Below, piece by piece: positions 26,509 to 35,641 of a stretch of 53,482 nucleotides of DNA (position 1 is its first letter; each line of letters begins with the position of its first letter). The notes under the pieces were generated by a model. It saw only the letters and a program-made list of their open reading frames with translations, ran no database searches and was not told the origin of the DNA. Source of the stretch: an uncultured Lachnospiraceae bacterium (GTDB taxonomy: Bacteria > Bacillota > Clostridia > Lachnospirales > Lachnospiraceae); assembly GCA_951801955.1 (NCBI GenBank), contig CATOOV010000018.1, positions 1 through 53,482 of the forward strand, written 5' to 3'. The position numbers and the translations under genes are program-made.

Positions 26509-27164
26509 TATTTATCGCTCCCTTCCTTTGTTTCTTTTTTTGGAAGTACTTCGCCTTTGTAGATCCATACCTTTACGCCTACTTTTCCGTAGGTGGTATC
26601 TGCCTCGGCGAATCCATAATCGATATCTGCTCTTAATGTCTGAAGCGGGATCGTTCCTTCGCTGTAGAACTCTGTACGAGCCATATCAGCTCCTCCCAGA
26701 CGACCGGATACAGAACTCTTAATCCCAAGGGCTCCTGCTTTCATAGTTCTGCTCATACAGGATTTCATTGCACGACGGAAGGAAACACGGTTTTCTAACT
26801 GCAATGCAATATTCTCAGCAACCAACTGTGCATCCTTATCTGGTCTCTTAACTTCTTTAATATCCACTACTAACTTCTTATCTGTATATTTCTGAAGCTC
26901 TGCTTTTACCTTTTCAATCTCTGCTCCGCCTTTTCCAATTACCACACCTGGCTTTGCAGTATAAAGAATAACCTTTACACGGTCAGATGCCCGCTCAATC
27001 TCAATCTTTGAAACGCCTGACGCATATAATTTCTTTTTCAGGAATGTTCTAATATTGTAATCTTCTACTAAAAAGTCCGCAAAATCTGATTCTGCATACC
27101 ATTTAGAGTCCCAATCTTTGATAATTCCGACTCTCAAACCATGAGGATTCACTTTCTGTCCCAT
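26508..27164 (-). CDS. rpsC: 30S ribosomal protein S3
   Basis: 218 residues from [18 protein letters not shown]; ten more open codons upstream lack homology. KH domain around 40-110 ([20 protein letters not shown], with the GxxG loop) and the C-terminal S3 domain. Forms the mRNA entry helicase with S4 and S5. Confidence 0.97.
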   Translation of the reverse strand: MGQKVNPHGLRVGIIKDWDSKWYAESDFADFLVEDYNIRTFLKKKLYASGVSKIEIERASDRVKVILYTAKPGVVIGKGGAEIEKVKAELQKYTDKKLVVDIKEVKRPDKDAQLVAENIALQLENRVSFRRAMKSCMSRTMKAGALGIKSSVSGRLGGADMARTEFYSEGTIPLQTLRADIDYGFAEADTTYGKVGVKVWIYKGEVLPKKETKEGSDK

Positions 27165-27174
27165 GTCTGCCCTC

Positions 27175-27561
27175 CTATCTTTCATCCAGCACAACTGTAA
27201 TATGGCTCATTTTCTTTTCGATTCTATAAGCCCTGCCCTGTGCCCTCGGTCTAATTCTCTTCATTGTTGGTCCTTTGTTTGCATAACATTCTGCAACATA
27301 AAGATTCTCTGCACTTAATCCATTGTTGTTCTCTGCATTTGCAATTGCAGATTTTAATAATTTTTCTATCACGCTTGAAGCATATCTGGGATTGTAAGCC
27401 AAGATGGCAAGTGCTGTCTGCACATCTTTTCCACGAATTGCATCCAGAACGAAACAAGCTTTTTGAACCGACACTCTGGCATAAGATAACTTTGCGGAAG
27501 GTCTGGTATCTTTCTTCGCATTTCTTTCTCTCTTAATTTGACTTCTATGTCCTTTAGCCAT
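27175..27561 (-). CDS. rplV: 50S ribosomal protein L22
   Basis: 128 residues. N-terminal basic segment ([20 protein letters not shown]), core [20 protein letters not shown], and the tunnel-lining hairpin with [20 protein letters not shown]. 29 bases after rpsS. Confidence 0.97.
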   Translation of the reverse strand: MAKGHRSQIKRERNAKKDTRPSAKLSYARVSVQKACFVLDAIRGKDVQTALAILAYNPRYASSVIEKLLKSAIANAENNNGLSAENLYVAECYANKGPTMKRIRPRAQGRAYRIEKKMSHITVVLDER

Positions 27562-27590
27562 GGATGAAACCTCCTTTCAGATTCTTTTGA

Positions 27591-27872
27591 TTAACGGACT
27601 TTTGATTTCTTTTCGTCTTTTCCATGTCCACGGTAAGTTCTGGTAGCGACAAACTCACCTAATTTATGTCCAACCATATCTTCTGTCACATATACTGGTA
27701 CGTGCTTTCTGCCGTCATGTACCGCAAAAGTATGACCTACAAACTGAGGGAAAATTGTAGAACGGCGAGACCATGTCTTGATCACGCTTTTTTCGCCTGT
27801 TGCATTCATAGCGTCTACTTTTTTCAATAAACTTGCATCAGCAAATGGTCCTTTTTTCAGTGAACGAGCCAT
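27591..27872 (-). CDS. rpsS: 30S ribosomal protein S19
   Basis: 93 residues, [20 protein letters not shown] to KSKVR. Contains [18 protein letters not shown]. Partner of S13 in the 30S head. It follows rplB after a 63-base gap holding a GC-rich hairpin. Confidence 0.97.
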   Translation of the reverse strand: MARSLKKGPFADASLLKKVDAMNATGEKSVIKTWSRRSTIFPQFVGHTFAVHDGRKHVPVYVTEDMVGHKLGEFVATRTYRGHGKDEKKSKVR

Positions 27873-27891
27873 AATTTAACCTCCTTGAATT

Positions 27892-27930
27892 GGTCCCGCT
27901 TGCCGGGCATAAATTGTGCCCGCGGGTACC
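27892..27930. repeat. GC-rich palindromic element in the rplB-rpsS gap
   Basis: GGTCCCGCTTGCCGGGC is followed after nine bases by TGCCCGCGGGTACC, giving nested inverted repeats. The right part matches the recurrent TGCCCGCGGG(T/C)(A/G)CC motif seen near 29770. Confidence 0.5.
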
Positions 27931-27935
27931 TCCTT

Positions 27936-28781
27936 TTATTTCAATGCCCTACCGTCTCTTCTTCTTACGATAAGCTTGTTAGATGCCTTATGTTTCTTTC
28001 TGGTCTTCAGACCCAGAGCAGGTTTGCCCCAAGGTGTACATGGTCCCGGACGTCCGATACCAGTCTTACCTTCTCCACCTCCATGTGGATGGTCGTTGGG
28101 GTTCATAACGGAACCACGCACTGTCGGGCGGATACCCATGTGACGTTTTCTTCCCGCTTTTCCAATCTTAATAAGGTTATGATCTGCATTTCCTACCACT
28201 CCAACCGTTGCGCGGCAGATAATAGGCACCATTCTCATTTCCCCGGATGGCAGTCTCAAGGTTGCGTATTTTCCCTCTTTCGCCATTAACTGTGCACTAT
28301 TTCCTGCTGAACGGACAAGCTGTCCTCCCTTGCCTGGATATAATTCAATATTGTGTACCTGGGTACCTACTGGAATATTTTCAAGGGGCAGGCAATTTCC
28401 TACTCTGACTTCCGCTTCTGGTCCGTTCATAACTTTCATGCCGTCTGTCAGCCCTTCTGGCGCAATGATATAAGCCTTCTGGCCATCGGCATAACAGATC
28501 AGGGCAATATTTGCCGTTCTGTTGGGATCGTATTCAATACCAATTACAGTTGCCGGAATTCCGTCCTTTTTATTTCTCTTAAAATCAATGATTCTATATT
28601 TTCTTCTGGAACCGCCTCCGCGGTGTCTTACAGTAATCTTACCCTGATTGTTACGACCGGATTTCTTCTGAAGGGAAACTAACAGAGATTTCTCTGGTGT
28701 TTTCTTTGTAATTTCAGAAAAATCAGAACCAGTCATATTTCTTCTTGAAGGTGTATATGGGTTATATGTCTTAATTCCCAT
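27936..28781 (-). CDS. rplB: 50S ribosomal protein L2
   Basis: 281 residues, [20 protein letters not shown] to [10 protein letters not shown]. Contains the peptidyl-transferase-proximal [19 protein letters not shown] (His of the conserved HPHGGGEG). Full length, 14 bases after rplW. Confidence 0.98.
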   Translation of the reverse strand: MGIKTYNPYTPSRRNMTGSDFSEITKKTPEKSLLVSLQKKSGRNNQGKITVRHRGGGSRRKYRIIDFKRNKKDGIPATVIGIEYDPNRTANIALICYADGQKAYIIAPEGLTDGMKVMNGPEAEVRVGNCLPLENIPVGTQVHNIELYPGKGGQLVRSAGNSAQLMAKEGKYATLRLPSGEMRMVPIICRATVGVVGNADHNLIKIGKAGRKRHMGIRPTVRGSVMNPNDHPHGGGEGKTGIGRPGPCTPWGKPALGLKTRKKHKASNKLIVRRRDGRALK

Positions 28782-28795
28782 TGTGGTTCTCCTTT

Positions 28796-29095
28796 CTATA
28801 AGCCAGCAAATATCTCAATTTCTTTGCTTTCCTCTGTCAACTGAACAATTGCTTTCTTAGTCTTAGCAGTCTTCCCAACTACCATGCCTCTTCTTTTCTT
28901 CTTGCCGCCGATGTTCAGGGTATTTACACTCTTAACCTTGGTCCCCTCGAACATTTTCTCTATAGCCTCTTTGATCATCGTCTTGTTTGCTTCTGGATGT
29001 ACCAGAAACGTATATTTCTTTTCAGCCATTGCGTTCATGCTTTTCTCTGTAATGACTGGTTTGAGGATTACATCATAATATTGTACGTTTGCCAT
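28796..29095 (-). CDS. rplW: 50S ribosomal protein L23
   Basis: 99 residues, [20 protein letters not shown] to EIEIFAGL. Docking site for SRP and trigger factor at the exit tunnel. Its ATG overlaps the rplD stop by one base. Confidence 0.97.
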   Translation of the reverse strand: MANVQYYDVILKPVITEKSMNAMAEKKYTFLVHPEANKTMIKEAIEKMFEGTKVKSVNTLNIGGKKKRRGMVVGKTAKTKKAIVQLTEESKEIEIFAGL

Positions 29096-29715
29096 TATGC
29101 ATACACCTCCTCAATGGTAGCTACGGCATCCTTAGTTGCCACTACGGTGTCATATTTCAAAACATCATATACATTGATGGTATTGGTTAGAGCAGTCTTT
29201 ACTGCCGGAATATTTCTTGCAGACATTACTACGTTCTGGTCATTCTCGTTGATAATCACAAGAGCCTTGTTTACCTTCAAGTTCTTCAATACTTCCTGAA
29301 ATTTCTTTGTCTTGATCTCATCCATTTTCAAATCGTCAACAACAATAAATTTACTGTCATTTACCTTAGAAGTCAAAGCAGATTTCAGAGCTGCCCTCTT
29401 TTCTTTTTTATTCAGCTTAAAGGAATAATCTCTTGGCACTGGAGCAAACACAACTCCGCCGCCCCTCCACTGGGGTGCTCTGATGGAACCTTGTCTTGCA
29501 TGTCCTGTTCCTTTTTGTCTCCATGGTTTTCTTCCGCCGCCGCGAACCTCGGAACGCGTCTTAGCCTTCTGTGTTCCCTGGCGGTTGTTTGCAAGCTGTT
29601 GCACGACTGCCATGTGTACCAGATGTTCATTGATCTCAACACCGAACACTGCGTCATTCAGCTCAAGGCTTCCAACTTCATTGCCTTCCATATTATAAAT
29701 AGCTACATTAGCCAT
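29095..29715 (-). CDS. rplD: 50S ribosomal protein L4
   Basis: 206 residues. Tunnel loop [20 protein letters not shown] at about 40-65 and core [17 protein letters not shown]. In E. coli L4 also represses its own operon through the S10 leader; here the leader is different and such control is unproven. Starts after a 120-base gap with hairpins. Confidence 0.97.
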   Translation of the reverse strand: MANVAIYNMEGNEVGSLELNDAVFGVEINEHLVHMAVVQQLANNRQGTQKAKTRSEVRGGGRKPWRQKGTGHARQGSIRAPQWRGGGVVFAPVPRDYSFKLNKKEKRAALKSALTSKVNDSKFIVVDDLKMDEIKTKKFQEVLKNLKVNKALVIINENDQNVVMSARNIPAVKTALTNTINVYDVLKYDTVVATKDAVATIEEVYA

Positions 29716-29762
29716 TGTTAAGTTCCTCCTTTCAATTTTCCAGCCATCTCTTTGGCATTAAA

Positions 29763-29827
29763 GGATGCCCGCGGGCGCCTCATCTCCTTACCTGCCTCTT
29801 GGCAGAAAGGGATGCCCAGGGCGTCCT
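29763..29827. repeat. Three hairpins in the rplC-rplD gap
   Basis: GGATGCCCGCGGGCGCCT (29763-29780), TGCCTCTTGGCA (29793-29804) and GGGATGCCCAGGGCGTCCT (29809-29827). The first and third are two copies of the same GC-rich palindromic element found in other gaps of this superoperon. Confidence 0.6.
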
Positions 29828-29835
29828 AACAGGGA

Positions 29836-30519
29836 CTATTTTCCTGCCTTTACAGTCTCTTTAATTGTTACCAAAGACTTCTTTGGTCCTGGTACAGACC
29901 CCTTTACCAAAAGCAGGTTGTTCTCAGCATCCACTCTGACAACTTCCAGATTCTGGACAGTAACCTTTACAGAACCCATGTGACCAGGCATTCCTTTTCC
30001 TTTAAACACTCTGCTGGGGCTGGAACATGCACCATTGGAACCCTGATGGCGATGGAATTTAGAACCGTGCGCCATTGGTCCCCTGTGCTGACCATGTCTC
30101 TTAATTGCGCCCTGGAATCCTTTTCCTTTAGAAATTGCAGTAGCGTCAATTTTGTCGCCTTCTGCAAAAATATCAGCTTTAATTTCATCTGCTAATTTAT
30201 AATCAGCAGCGTTCTCAAATTTAAATTCTCTAACAAATCTCTTTCCAGATACGCCAGCCTTTTTGAAATGCCCGTTTTCAGCTTTGGTCACTCCATGTCT
30301 GTGTCTGATTTCCTTCTTGCCGTTGGCATCTCTGTTCACAATCTTGTCTTTTTTATCAACAAAACCTACCTGGACAGCACTGTATCCATCATTCTCTACT
30401 GTTTTGACCTGTGTCACCACACACGGTCCAGCCTGCAATACTGTAACTGGTACTAATACGCCGTCTGTGTTGAAGATTTGAGTCATACCAACTTTGGTAG
30501 CTAAAATCGCTTTCTTCAT
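29836..30519 (-). CDS. rplC: 50S ribosomal protein L3
   Basis: 227 residues, [20 protein letters not shown]; the long loop has [20 protein letters not shown] and [20 protein letters not shown]. About 15 residues longer than typical, mostly at the C-terminus. First assembly protein of the 50S. The ATG follows AGGAGGTAAGAAA. Confidence 0.97.
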   Translation of the reverse strand: MKKAILATKVGMTQIFNTDGVLVPVTVLQAGPCVVTQVKTVENDGYSAVQVGFVDKKDKIVNRDANGKKEIRHRHGVTKAENGHFKKAGVSGKRFVREFKFENAADYKLADEIKADIFAEGDKIDATAISKGKGFQGAIKRHGQHRGPMAHGSKFHRHQGSNGACSSPSRVFKGKGMPGHMGSVKVTVQNLEVVRVDAENNLLLVKGSVPGPKKSLVTIKETVKAGK

Positions 30520-30730
30520 TTTCTTACCTCCTGTTTACTCTACAGCGGAACGCTTCATGCCCATCTCTGGGGTAGCGGAACCGTTCATCCTAGAACAGCC
30601 TACTATGAACACTTGGCGAGGTTCCCTTGCCTAGTGTGAATGTACACCCAGTCCACTTAGCAAAGTTTTTTCGAGCTTAGCGGCTGTGGCGTTACTATAT
30701 AGAAACCCTTCAGGATTGTCACCTTGATTT
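30520..30730 (-). other. 211-base gap between rpsJ and rplC
   Basis: No gene. It holds two imperfect copies of an AGCGGAAC(G/C)(C/G)TTCAT word (near 30545 and 30574) and an AGGCAAGG-type stem (TTGGCGAGGTTCCCTTGCCTAG near 30612-30633). Such a long gap between rpsJ and rplC is unusual; an attenuator or processing site is possible. Confidence 0.4.
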
Positions 30731-31048
30731 TTACTTATTTTTCATTTTAATATCAATATATACACCAGCAGGCATTTCCAATCTGGACAATGCATCCACC
30801 GTTTTCTGGGTTGGTGTAATAATATCAATCAGCCTTTTATGAGTTCTCTGCTCAAACTGTTCTCTGGAATCTTTATATTTGTGGACAGCTCTTAAGATGG
30901 TAACTACTTCCTTTTTTGTGGGAAGGGGCACCGGTCCGCTCACCTGTGATCCATTCTTCTTTACAGTTTCAATAATTTTCTTAGCAGATGCATCCACTAA
31001 CTGATGGTCGTATGCCTTCAGTGTGATTCTCATTACTTGACTTGCCAT
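30731..31048 (-). CDS. rpsJ: 30S ribosomal protein S10
   Basis: 105 residues from [20 protein letters not shown]; the ATG at 31048 follows AAGGAGGCGAC. Upstream in-frame codons belong to the leader. Contains [13 protein letters not shown] and the C-terminal [14 protein letters not shown]. First gene of the superoperon; also a partner of NusB in antitermination. Confidence 0.97.
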   Translation of the reverse strand: MASQVMRITLKAYDHQLVDASAKKIIETVKKNGSQVSGPVPLPTKKEVVTILRAVHKYKDSREQFEQRTHKRLIDIITPTQKTVDALSRLEMPAGVYIDIKMKNK

Positions 31049-31085
31049 AAAAAAAGTCGCCTCCTTTTCGCACTTTACCTCAGTA

Positions 31086-31274
31086 CGACAAGCGGTGACT
31101 GTACACTTCTCCGTGTGTGTCATAAGTTCCACACGGAATTCCTCTGCTCTCTCGCAGATTTTTTATTGTGATACAGTGACTTGTCGCCAGTTTCCTAACT
31201 TGACATTCGCTCCACGGAAAACCTGCTCTTCACTTCGCAGCAACCTCACGCTTCATCGCTATCATGCCACAGCA
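31086..31274 (-). promoter_or_regulatory. Structured leader of the S10 operon
   Basis: The leader from the predicted start near 31274 to rpsJ is about 226 bases. It contains a perfect 8-bp stem, TCCGTGTG/CACACGGA at 31110-31137, enclosed by a longer-range pairing CGACAAG (31086-31092) with CTTGTCG near 31180. Ribosomal leaders often bind an r-protein; no known leader family was recognised. Confidence 0.45.
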
Positions 31275-31280
31275 GATATT

Positions 31281-31309
31281 AGTATAAAACATAACCGTTG
31301 AAATTGCAA
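31281..31309 (-). promoter_or_regulatory. Promoter of the S10-spc-alpha superoperon
   Basis: On the minus strand TTGCAA (31309-31304) and TATACT (31286-31281) are 17 bases apart; the start would be near 31274. It is the only strong promoter seen before rpsJ. Confidence 0.75.
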
Positions 31310-31542
31310 GTACTTTTTTTTAAATCATGCTTATTTCATAAAAATATTTTAAAACATGTCCCTGCTTCATTATTGAATAGAAACATAAGATCTTGAAGAG
31401 CACTACGTTATCTGTTAGAATATCAGTATTAATATATCATAAAGTAATTATAAATCTTTATCCTAAATATATTTTACTGTCTTTTGATGCCTGAATCTCA
31501 TAGTATAAAGTATAAAGAAAAAACAAAAGGGATGTATAACTT

Positions 31543-31858
31543 ATGGAAAAACAAAACTTGCAACTGCTATATTCCTTGATTATCTGTTAATTATGGTTTC
31601 TATCTTTTGCATCAGTTTCTTCCTATGGGGAAGTGCACATGCAACAGCATTAAATGGGAATGCGTGACACCTGTAAAAAATCAGAATCCCTTTGGCACCT
31701 GCTGAACATTTTCTGCTGCCGCTTGTGCAGAGAGTTCCATGGTTTTCCAAAAACTTTCCACATTTGAGGAGGCAGATTTGTCCGAGCGCCACATGGCATA
31801 TTTCTGTTACCATCTCCTCCTTATACCACGACCCAATGGTATCATGGGGCGCCCTTGG
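31543..31858 (+). pseudogene. Decayed secreted papain-family (C1A) cysteine peptidase
   Basis: A start with a ribosome site (AAAGGGATG, ATG at 31543) leads into a hydrophobic signal-like stretch in a second frame (MVSIFCISFFLWGSAHATAL from 31593), then a third frame reads VTPVKNQNPFGTC, stop, TFSAAACAESSMVFQKLSTF and EEADLSERHMAYF. The last parts match the active-site region of bacterial C1A peptidases, normally GTCW(S/T)F; the Trp codon is TGA at 31703-31705. Two frameshifts, one stop and a missing C-terminus make it a pseudogene. It ends about 40 bases before the fliB-like gene. Confidence 0.65.
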
Positions 31859-31897
31859 ATATAGATTAAAAAACAAGAGAGAAAGAGAGGGAGATTT

Positions 31898-33055
31898 TTG
31901 AAACAAATATTAATTTTAGAATGGGAAAACCAATTCCAGTGCGTTGGTGGAAAATGCCCGCTGACTTGCTGCGGAGGATGGAAAATTGAACTTTCAGACG
32001 AGGAGGTAAAATGTTATCAAAACTTATCTCATCCGTTTGGGAAAGAGATAGTAAACGCGATCGATGAGGAAAAGAAATGTATCAAACAGTCTGGCAACAA
32101 GTGCCCTCTTCTGACAAAAGATGGATGGTGCCGGATTGTTCAGGAATGCGGGGAAGATTATTTGTCATATACATGTGCAGTATTTCCAAGAAAAACGCAT
32201 ATATATGGCGATACCATTGAGACATATGTTGAAATTGTCTGCCCGGTTGTTGCCAGTTACCTGCTAAAACCCTCAAAAATCGTTTTTACTATAAATGAAT
32301 TAGATGATACGGCGGAACAGGATGCGGACTATCAGTTATATGATGCTTTATCTTTTGCGAGAACTTTTCTGATTGCATTATTCCAGACATATGACAGGTT
32401 ATACAATACGGGAAAATGTTACATATTGCTTAATATCATAAATGCAGTCAAACAATTATACCAAACAGGAGATTTAAATAAGGAAAATCTTATTTCCCAG
32501 TTACTTCCATATGACCGGGAAGAAAATTGTATGGAGATATTTCATGCCTGTGAACAGATCGCGTCAAATTTGGAGCTGAAATCAAAAAGGTTCCATATGG
32601 TTATTACCAAATTAGCAGAAAACAAGATGCTGGAAATGCTGCTTTTTTTTGTAAAATCTGAAGAACTTTATGAAAATTTTAATCATTGGTTAAAAGATTT
32701 CAGGCAGCTTCAAACAGATATACAGGCATTTATTCCTTATTTTAGAAAAAATTATGCTTGTCTGGTTGAAAATTATTTTGTATATGTATTATTTCTGGAC
32801 TGGATTCCTCAAAAACATAAAATGGAAGGATTCGGTGAAAACATAAAAATAAAAATTGTGGAATTTGGATTAATTCAATTATGTGCGATGTCGGTCTGGA
32901 AACAACATGGCAAAATCCAGGAGGAAGAATACAGCGTGATCATTTCTGGAATTGAACGGGTCGTGGCACATGACCCAGAAATGGCAGGGAAACTTATTAA
33001 TCTGTTGGAGGAAGAAGACAGTATTGCAAAGGTGTTGCTTTTATTGCTTTGTTAG
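31898..33055 (+). CDS. fliB: FliB-family flagellin lysine-N-methylase
   Basis: 385 residues, starting at TTG after GAGAGGGAG (no better start). The N-terminal third has the family's cysteine pattern: C15, C20, C24-C25 (FQCVGGKCPLTCCGGW), C69, C78, C84 and C93 (NKCPLL, GWCRI, ECGEDYLSYTCAVFPR), which likely hold an iron-sulfur centre. The C-terminal two thirds are helical and poorly conserved. FliB methylates surface lysines of flagellin in Salmonella. No flagellar core genes are visible, but FlgL/FliD-like proteins occur 8 kb away. Homologues also occur in non-motile Lachnospiraceae, so the substrate may not be flagellin. Confidence 0.85.
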   Translation: MKQILILEWENQFQCVGGKCPLTCCGGWKIELSDEEVKCYQNLSHPFGKEIVNAIDEEKKCIKQSGNKCPLLTKDGWCRIVQECGEDYLSYTCAVFPRKTHIYGDTIETYVEIVCPVVASYLLKPSKIVFTINELDDTAEQDADYQLYDALSFARTFLIALFQTYDRLYNTGKCYILLNIINAVKQLYQTGDLNKENLISQLLPYDREENCMEIFHACEQIASNLELKSKRFHMVITKLAENKMLEMLLFFVKSEELYENFNHWLKDFRQLQTDIQAFIPYFRKNYACLVENYFVYVLFLDWIPQKHKMEGFGENIKIKIVEFGLIQLCAMSVWKQHGKIQEEEYSVIISGIERVVAHDPEMAGKLINLLEEEDSIAKVLLLLLC

Positions 33056-33069
33056 TACTACAGCGAGTC

Positions 33070-33144
33070 AAATACCCCGCAGCAAGCTGACGGGGCATGT
33101 CTTAGCCTGTTTTTAGCAAATTTGCCCCAAAGGGTGGGGTATTT
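33070..33144. repeat. Nested inverted repeat after fliB
   Basis: AAATACCCC (33070-33078) is inverted as GGGGTATTT (33136-33144). Inside lies the hairpin CCCCG/CGGGG (33075-33095). It begins 15 bases after the fliB stop. Confidence 0.55.
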
Positions 33145-33169
33145 ACCCCTCGCGGCATTCGTCAAACAG

Positions 33170-33193
33170 CCATGTAAACATGGTCTTTTTTTC
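33170..33193 (+). terminator. Terminator downstream of fliB
   Basis: CCATG-TAAA-CATGG followed by TCTTTTTTTC on the plus strand. The stem is short (5 bp), but the T-run is good. Confidence 0.6.
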
Positions 33194-33254
33194 ATTGCTT
33201 GCAGGATTAGGTTTCCTTTAATAGTTTTGTATTAACCAGGTCTTTATTTGTCCA

Positions 33255-33308
33255 AGATTTGGGTATCAAAAGGTGGTTTTATAGAACCATCTTTTAACAC
33301 CCAAATCT
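33255..33308. repeat. 24-bp inverted repeat with a GGGTATCAAAAG core
   Basis: Arms of 24 bases (33255-33278 and 33285-33308) match at 21 positions around a 6-base loop. Each arm carries the word GGGT(A/G)T(C/T)AAAAG, shared with the elements at 33925-33989 and 43367-43416. No T-run follows on either strand, so it is not a standard terminator. Confidence 0.7.
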
Positions 33309-33592
33309 GTCCAATAAACCTCTCCCATATAAAACATTATTGGACACGCGTAATAATCATGCAGTCAAATTAAAAGCGTATGGACCTTGGTAGGAAATAA
33401 TTGTATTTTTGTACAAAGCCCATACTCTTAATACCAACATAGGTAGCCAAATACCCGTTCGCCATCAATCGTTGATCTGGAAGATTGGGAACCAGCCTAT
33501 CATCCCTTAACTCTCGCCCCTTCCTATTTCATGCACCATACAGGCTGCGGCTCTATGGCGCTCCAAAGCTTTCCCACATCTTGCAACCAGAG
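33309..33592. other. Non-coding stretch with probable gene debris
   Basis: No supported gene. On the minus strand a stretch reads without stops for about 35 codons (LMANGYLATYVGIKSMGF), but it has no start site and I do not recognise it. It may be debris like the esterase fragment beside it. Confidence 0.3.
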
Positions 33593-33829
33593 TTACCCAC
33601 ATATCTTATTGATCCAATCCACAAAGGTTCCTGTAGTAGTTCCTTCATTGCTGCCATGTCCCATTGCCCAGACAAGTGCATAATCGGATTCTAAGCCGAC
33701 CACCTGTGCAGCGAGGCAAATATTGTATGCTACTGAAAAAGACGTATGCTGGTCTGCTGTCCCATTACCATAACCAGCTACTGCTTGTCCACCTTCTTTG
33801 AGTTTAAAATTATAAATGGGCAATGTCAA
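33593..33829 (-). pseudogene. C-terminal fragment of a tannase-like alpha/beta hydrolase
   Basis: 78 codons. The segment DQHTSFSVAYNICLAAQVVG, then YALVWAMGHGSNEG and TGTFVDWINKICG, resembles the end of secreted tannase/feruloyl-esterase-type hydrolases, with the catalytic His in MGHG. The rest of the enzyme, including the nucleophile Ser, is absent upstream, and no ribosome site is seen. Assignment from memory of the family; a decayed remnant in any case. Confidence 0.5.
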
Positions 33830-33856
33830 TCCTAGTTTTTATGGATGGCAGACGAA

Positions 33857-33893
33857 AAGCCGGTTCCCATTACAAACGCAATGAAAACCGGCT
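33857..33893 (-). terminator. Hairpin with weak T-run before the esterase fragment
   Basis: AGCCGGTTTTCATT pairs with AATGGGAACCGGCT (two G-U pairs) on the minus strand, followed by TTTTCG. A probable second stop signal after the 213-aa gene. Confidence 0.5.
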
Positions 33894-33924
33894 GTATACC
33901 TCAAAATTCCTATTTTCCCCTATT

Positions 33925-33989
33925 GGATTAGGGTGTCAAAAGCTTCATTTCCCTTGCAGGCTAATTTAGACTTTTAGACACCCTAATCC
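33925..33989. repeat. Inverted repeat with GGGTGTCAAAAG core, downstream of the 213-aa gene
   Basis: GGATTAGGGTGTCAAAAG (33925-33942) is inverted, with one extra base, at 33971-33989 across 28 bases. It lies 10 bases after the stop of the 213-aa gene. Second member of the GTGTCAAAAG hairpin family. Confidence 0.7.
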
Positions 33990-33998
33990 GATTTGCAT

Positions 33999-34640
33999 TT
34001 ATCCTCTGCAGTCCAGCATGGACATCCATTCGTCCTTAAAAAACTGCTCCAACAATACCTGCTGGCTGTCCTTCCCTGAAAAATTTTGCTCCATTGGCAG
34101 AACATTCCCTTCCTGGGTTTTATCTGGCTGTGCCTGGGATTTGTCATTTCCAAGTTCTGTCTGGGAAGGTGCTTTTTTCTGTTTTTCCTGAACTGCCTCT
34201 TTCACTGCTTCCCCTAACAGCATTCCGAACTGTTCGTTTGTTTTGCTCACCTGCAATACCATCTGGTATGCCTGTTGAACAATATTCTGTTGTTCCTCTT
34301 TGGTCGAAGCTTGAGACAAAGCATGTTTGATGCGCTCCCCTTCCTGCCTCGCCATCTCTGCCATCTGTGCCAGCTGGGGATCCACTTCCATCAAAAACTT
34401 TTTTTCCTCTGGCGATACCGATGCTCCTCTTGCAATTTTTTTCGCAATTTCCAACGCTTTCTTTCTGTCCTTTTCTCCGTCTTCCACCTGTTTGGGCTCC
34501 AAAAGCTGCGAAAGGACAGATTTCTTCTCCCGCGTCTGCTCAACGCCAGTCACATTACGGATAACCTGTGACACATCTACAGATTTGCTCCTCATCTGTT
34601 TTTTGGTTTCATCTATCTCTACCGGCATAATAATATACAT
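33999..34640 (-). CDS. Helical protein of unknown function, last gene of the 34-42 kb cluster
   Basis: 213 residues; ATG 7 bases after GGGAGGG. Highly charged, no signal peptide or membrane helix. The central part (about 60-140) has KKALEIAKKIARGASVSPEE, KFLMEVDPQLAQMAEMARQE and ERIKHAL; the C-terminal third is Gln/Lys-rich and flexible. I recall related proteins in Lachnospiraceae but know no function. It follows lgt by 77 bases on the same strand and shares its helical, Gln/Lys-rich style with the proteins at 38.9-41.4 kb, so I place it tentatively in the same cluster. Confidence 0.7.
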   Translation of the reverse strand: MYIIMPVEIDETKKQMRSKSVDVSQVIRNVTGVEQTREKKSVLSQLLEPKQVEDGEKDRKKALEIAKKIARGASVSPEEKKFLMEVDPQLAQMAEMARQEGERIKHALSQASTKEEQQNIVQQAYQMVLQVSKTNEQFGMLLGEAVKEAVQEKQKKAPSQTELGNDKSQAQPDKTQEGNVLPMEQNFSGKDSQQVLLEQFFKDEWMSMLDCRG

Positions 34641-34717
34641 AACAAAACCCTCCCATCATGCGATTCTTCCTTTGAATTTTATATCGGCATGAAGGAATTA
34701 TCTATTAATATACTATT

Positions 34718-35464
34718 TTACTCTGAACGTTTTCCAGCAAGCACGAACATCCCAATTCCAAGTATTAAGATAAATATGGAAATGATCTGTGAGGTGGAGA
34801 GAATTCCCCATTCTCCCCGGTAATCATTTCGGAATATTTCTATTACAAAACGACCAATACTGTATAGAATGCAGTAGGAAGCCGCCACTTTTCCTTTGGC
34901 TGGTTTCCTCTTTGCGTATGCCATCAGCGCAAATGCCATCACGAAATCTCCAATGCTGGAATAAATTTGCGTTGGAATCAACTTTACTCCGTTTGGTGCA
35001 TACTCTGACTGCCAGTATTGAATATGAAGGATGGAATCCGTTTCCCTTCCATAACAGCATCCAGCAAAAAAACAGCCAATCCGCCCACAGCCTTGGGCAA
35101 ACGCCACCGCCGGGAGCACCAAATCCAGATATTGGACAAAATCTGCATGTTTATAACGGCAATACAATATACTTGTCAAAACACCTCCAATGATTCCGCC
35201 ATACACCACCCAGCCATTTTGAAAATTCCACAGGATAGAAGGATTTTTTAATATATCAGAAATATTCACAGTAAAATAGAGCAATTTGCTGCCCACGGCG
35301 CCCCCAATAACTGCACACCAAAAAATACCATATAAGATATCTGTGTCCATCCCCCTTTTTTTTGCACGTCTCTCACTAATTAAAAACGCGCTCAAATAAC
35401 CCACCGCAACCAAAATACCATATAAATGAAGCGTTATTGGTCCAATCTGTATATCATTGATCAT
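34718..35464 (-). CDS. lgt: Prolipoprotein diacylglyceryl transferase
   Basis: 248 residues with seven membrane helices; start MINDIQIGPITLHLYG (35464) after GGGAAGAG. Signature motifs HLYGILVAVGYL, GWVVYGGIIGG, GRIGCFFAGCCYG and RFVIEIFRNDYRGE are present. It transfers diacylglycerol from phosphatidylglycerol to the lipobox Cys of prelipoproteins. Such genes may be present in more than one copy in Lachnospiraceae. It lies between the DUF255 gene and the 213-aa gene on one strand, so it may serve the cluster, though no lipoprotein is seen in it. Confidence 0.92.
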   Translation of the reverse strand: MINDIQIGPITLHLYGILVAVGYLSAFLISERRAKKRGMDTDILYGIFWCAVIGGAVGSKLLYFTVNISDILKNPSILWNFQNGWVVYGGIIGGVLTSILYCRYKHADFVQYLDLVLPAVAFAQGCGRIGCFFAGCCYGRETDSILHIQYWQSEYAPNGVKLIPTQIYSSIGDFVMAFALMAYAKRKPAKGKVAASYCILYSIGRFVIEIFRNDYRGEWGILSTSQIISIFILILGIGMFVLAGKRSE

Positions 35465-35641
35465 TTTCTCTTCCCTTTCTACTCTTTTTGCCTGATTAAG
35501 ATTATACGAAATTCTCACTGGCATTGCAAGGGAAGTTGCATATTCGCATTTTCATTAATTTCCAATTAACATTGCGCCGATGACTAATATAGAAATGCCT
35601 ATTTTTCCATCCCCTTTGATTTCTTGTTTCCAGAGCAGTCC

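Noticed and set aside
31580-31906. Long minus-strand reading frame opposite the peptidase pseudogene
   Set aside because: No ribosome site and no family resemblance; it is antisense to readable peptidase remnants.
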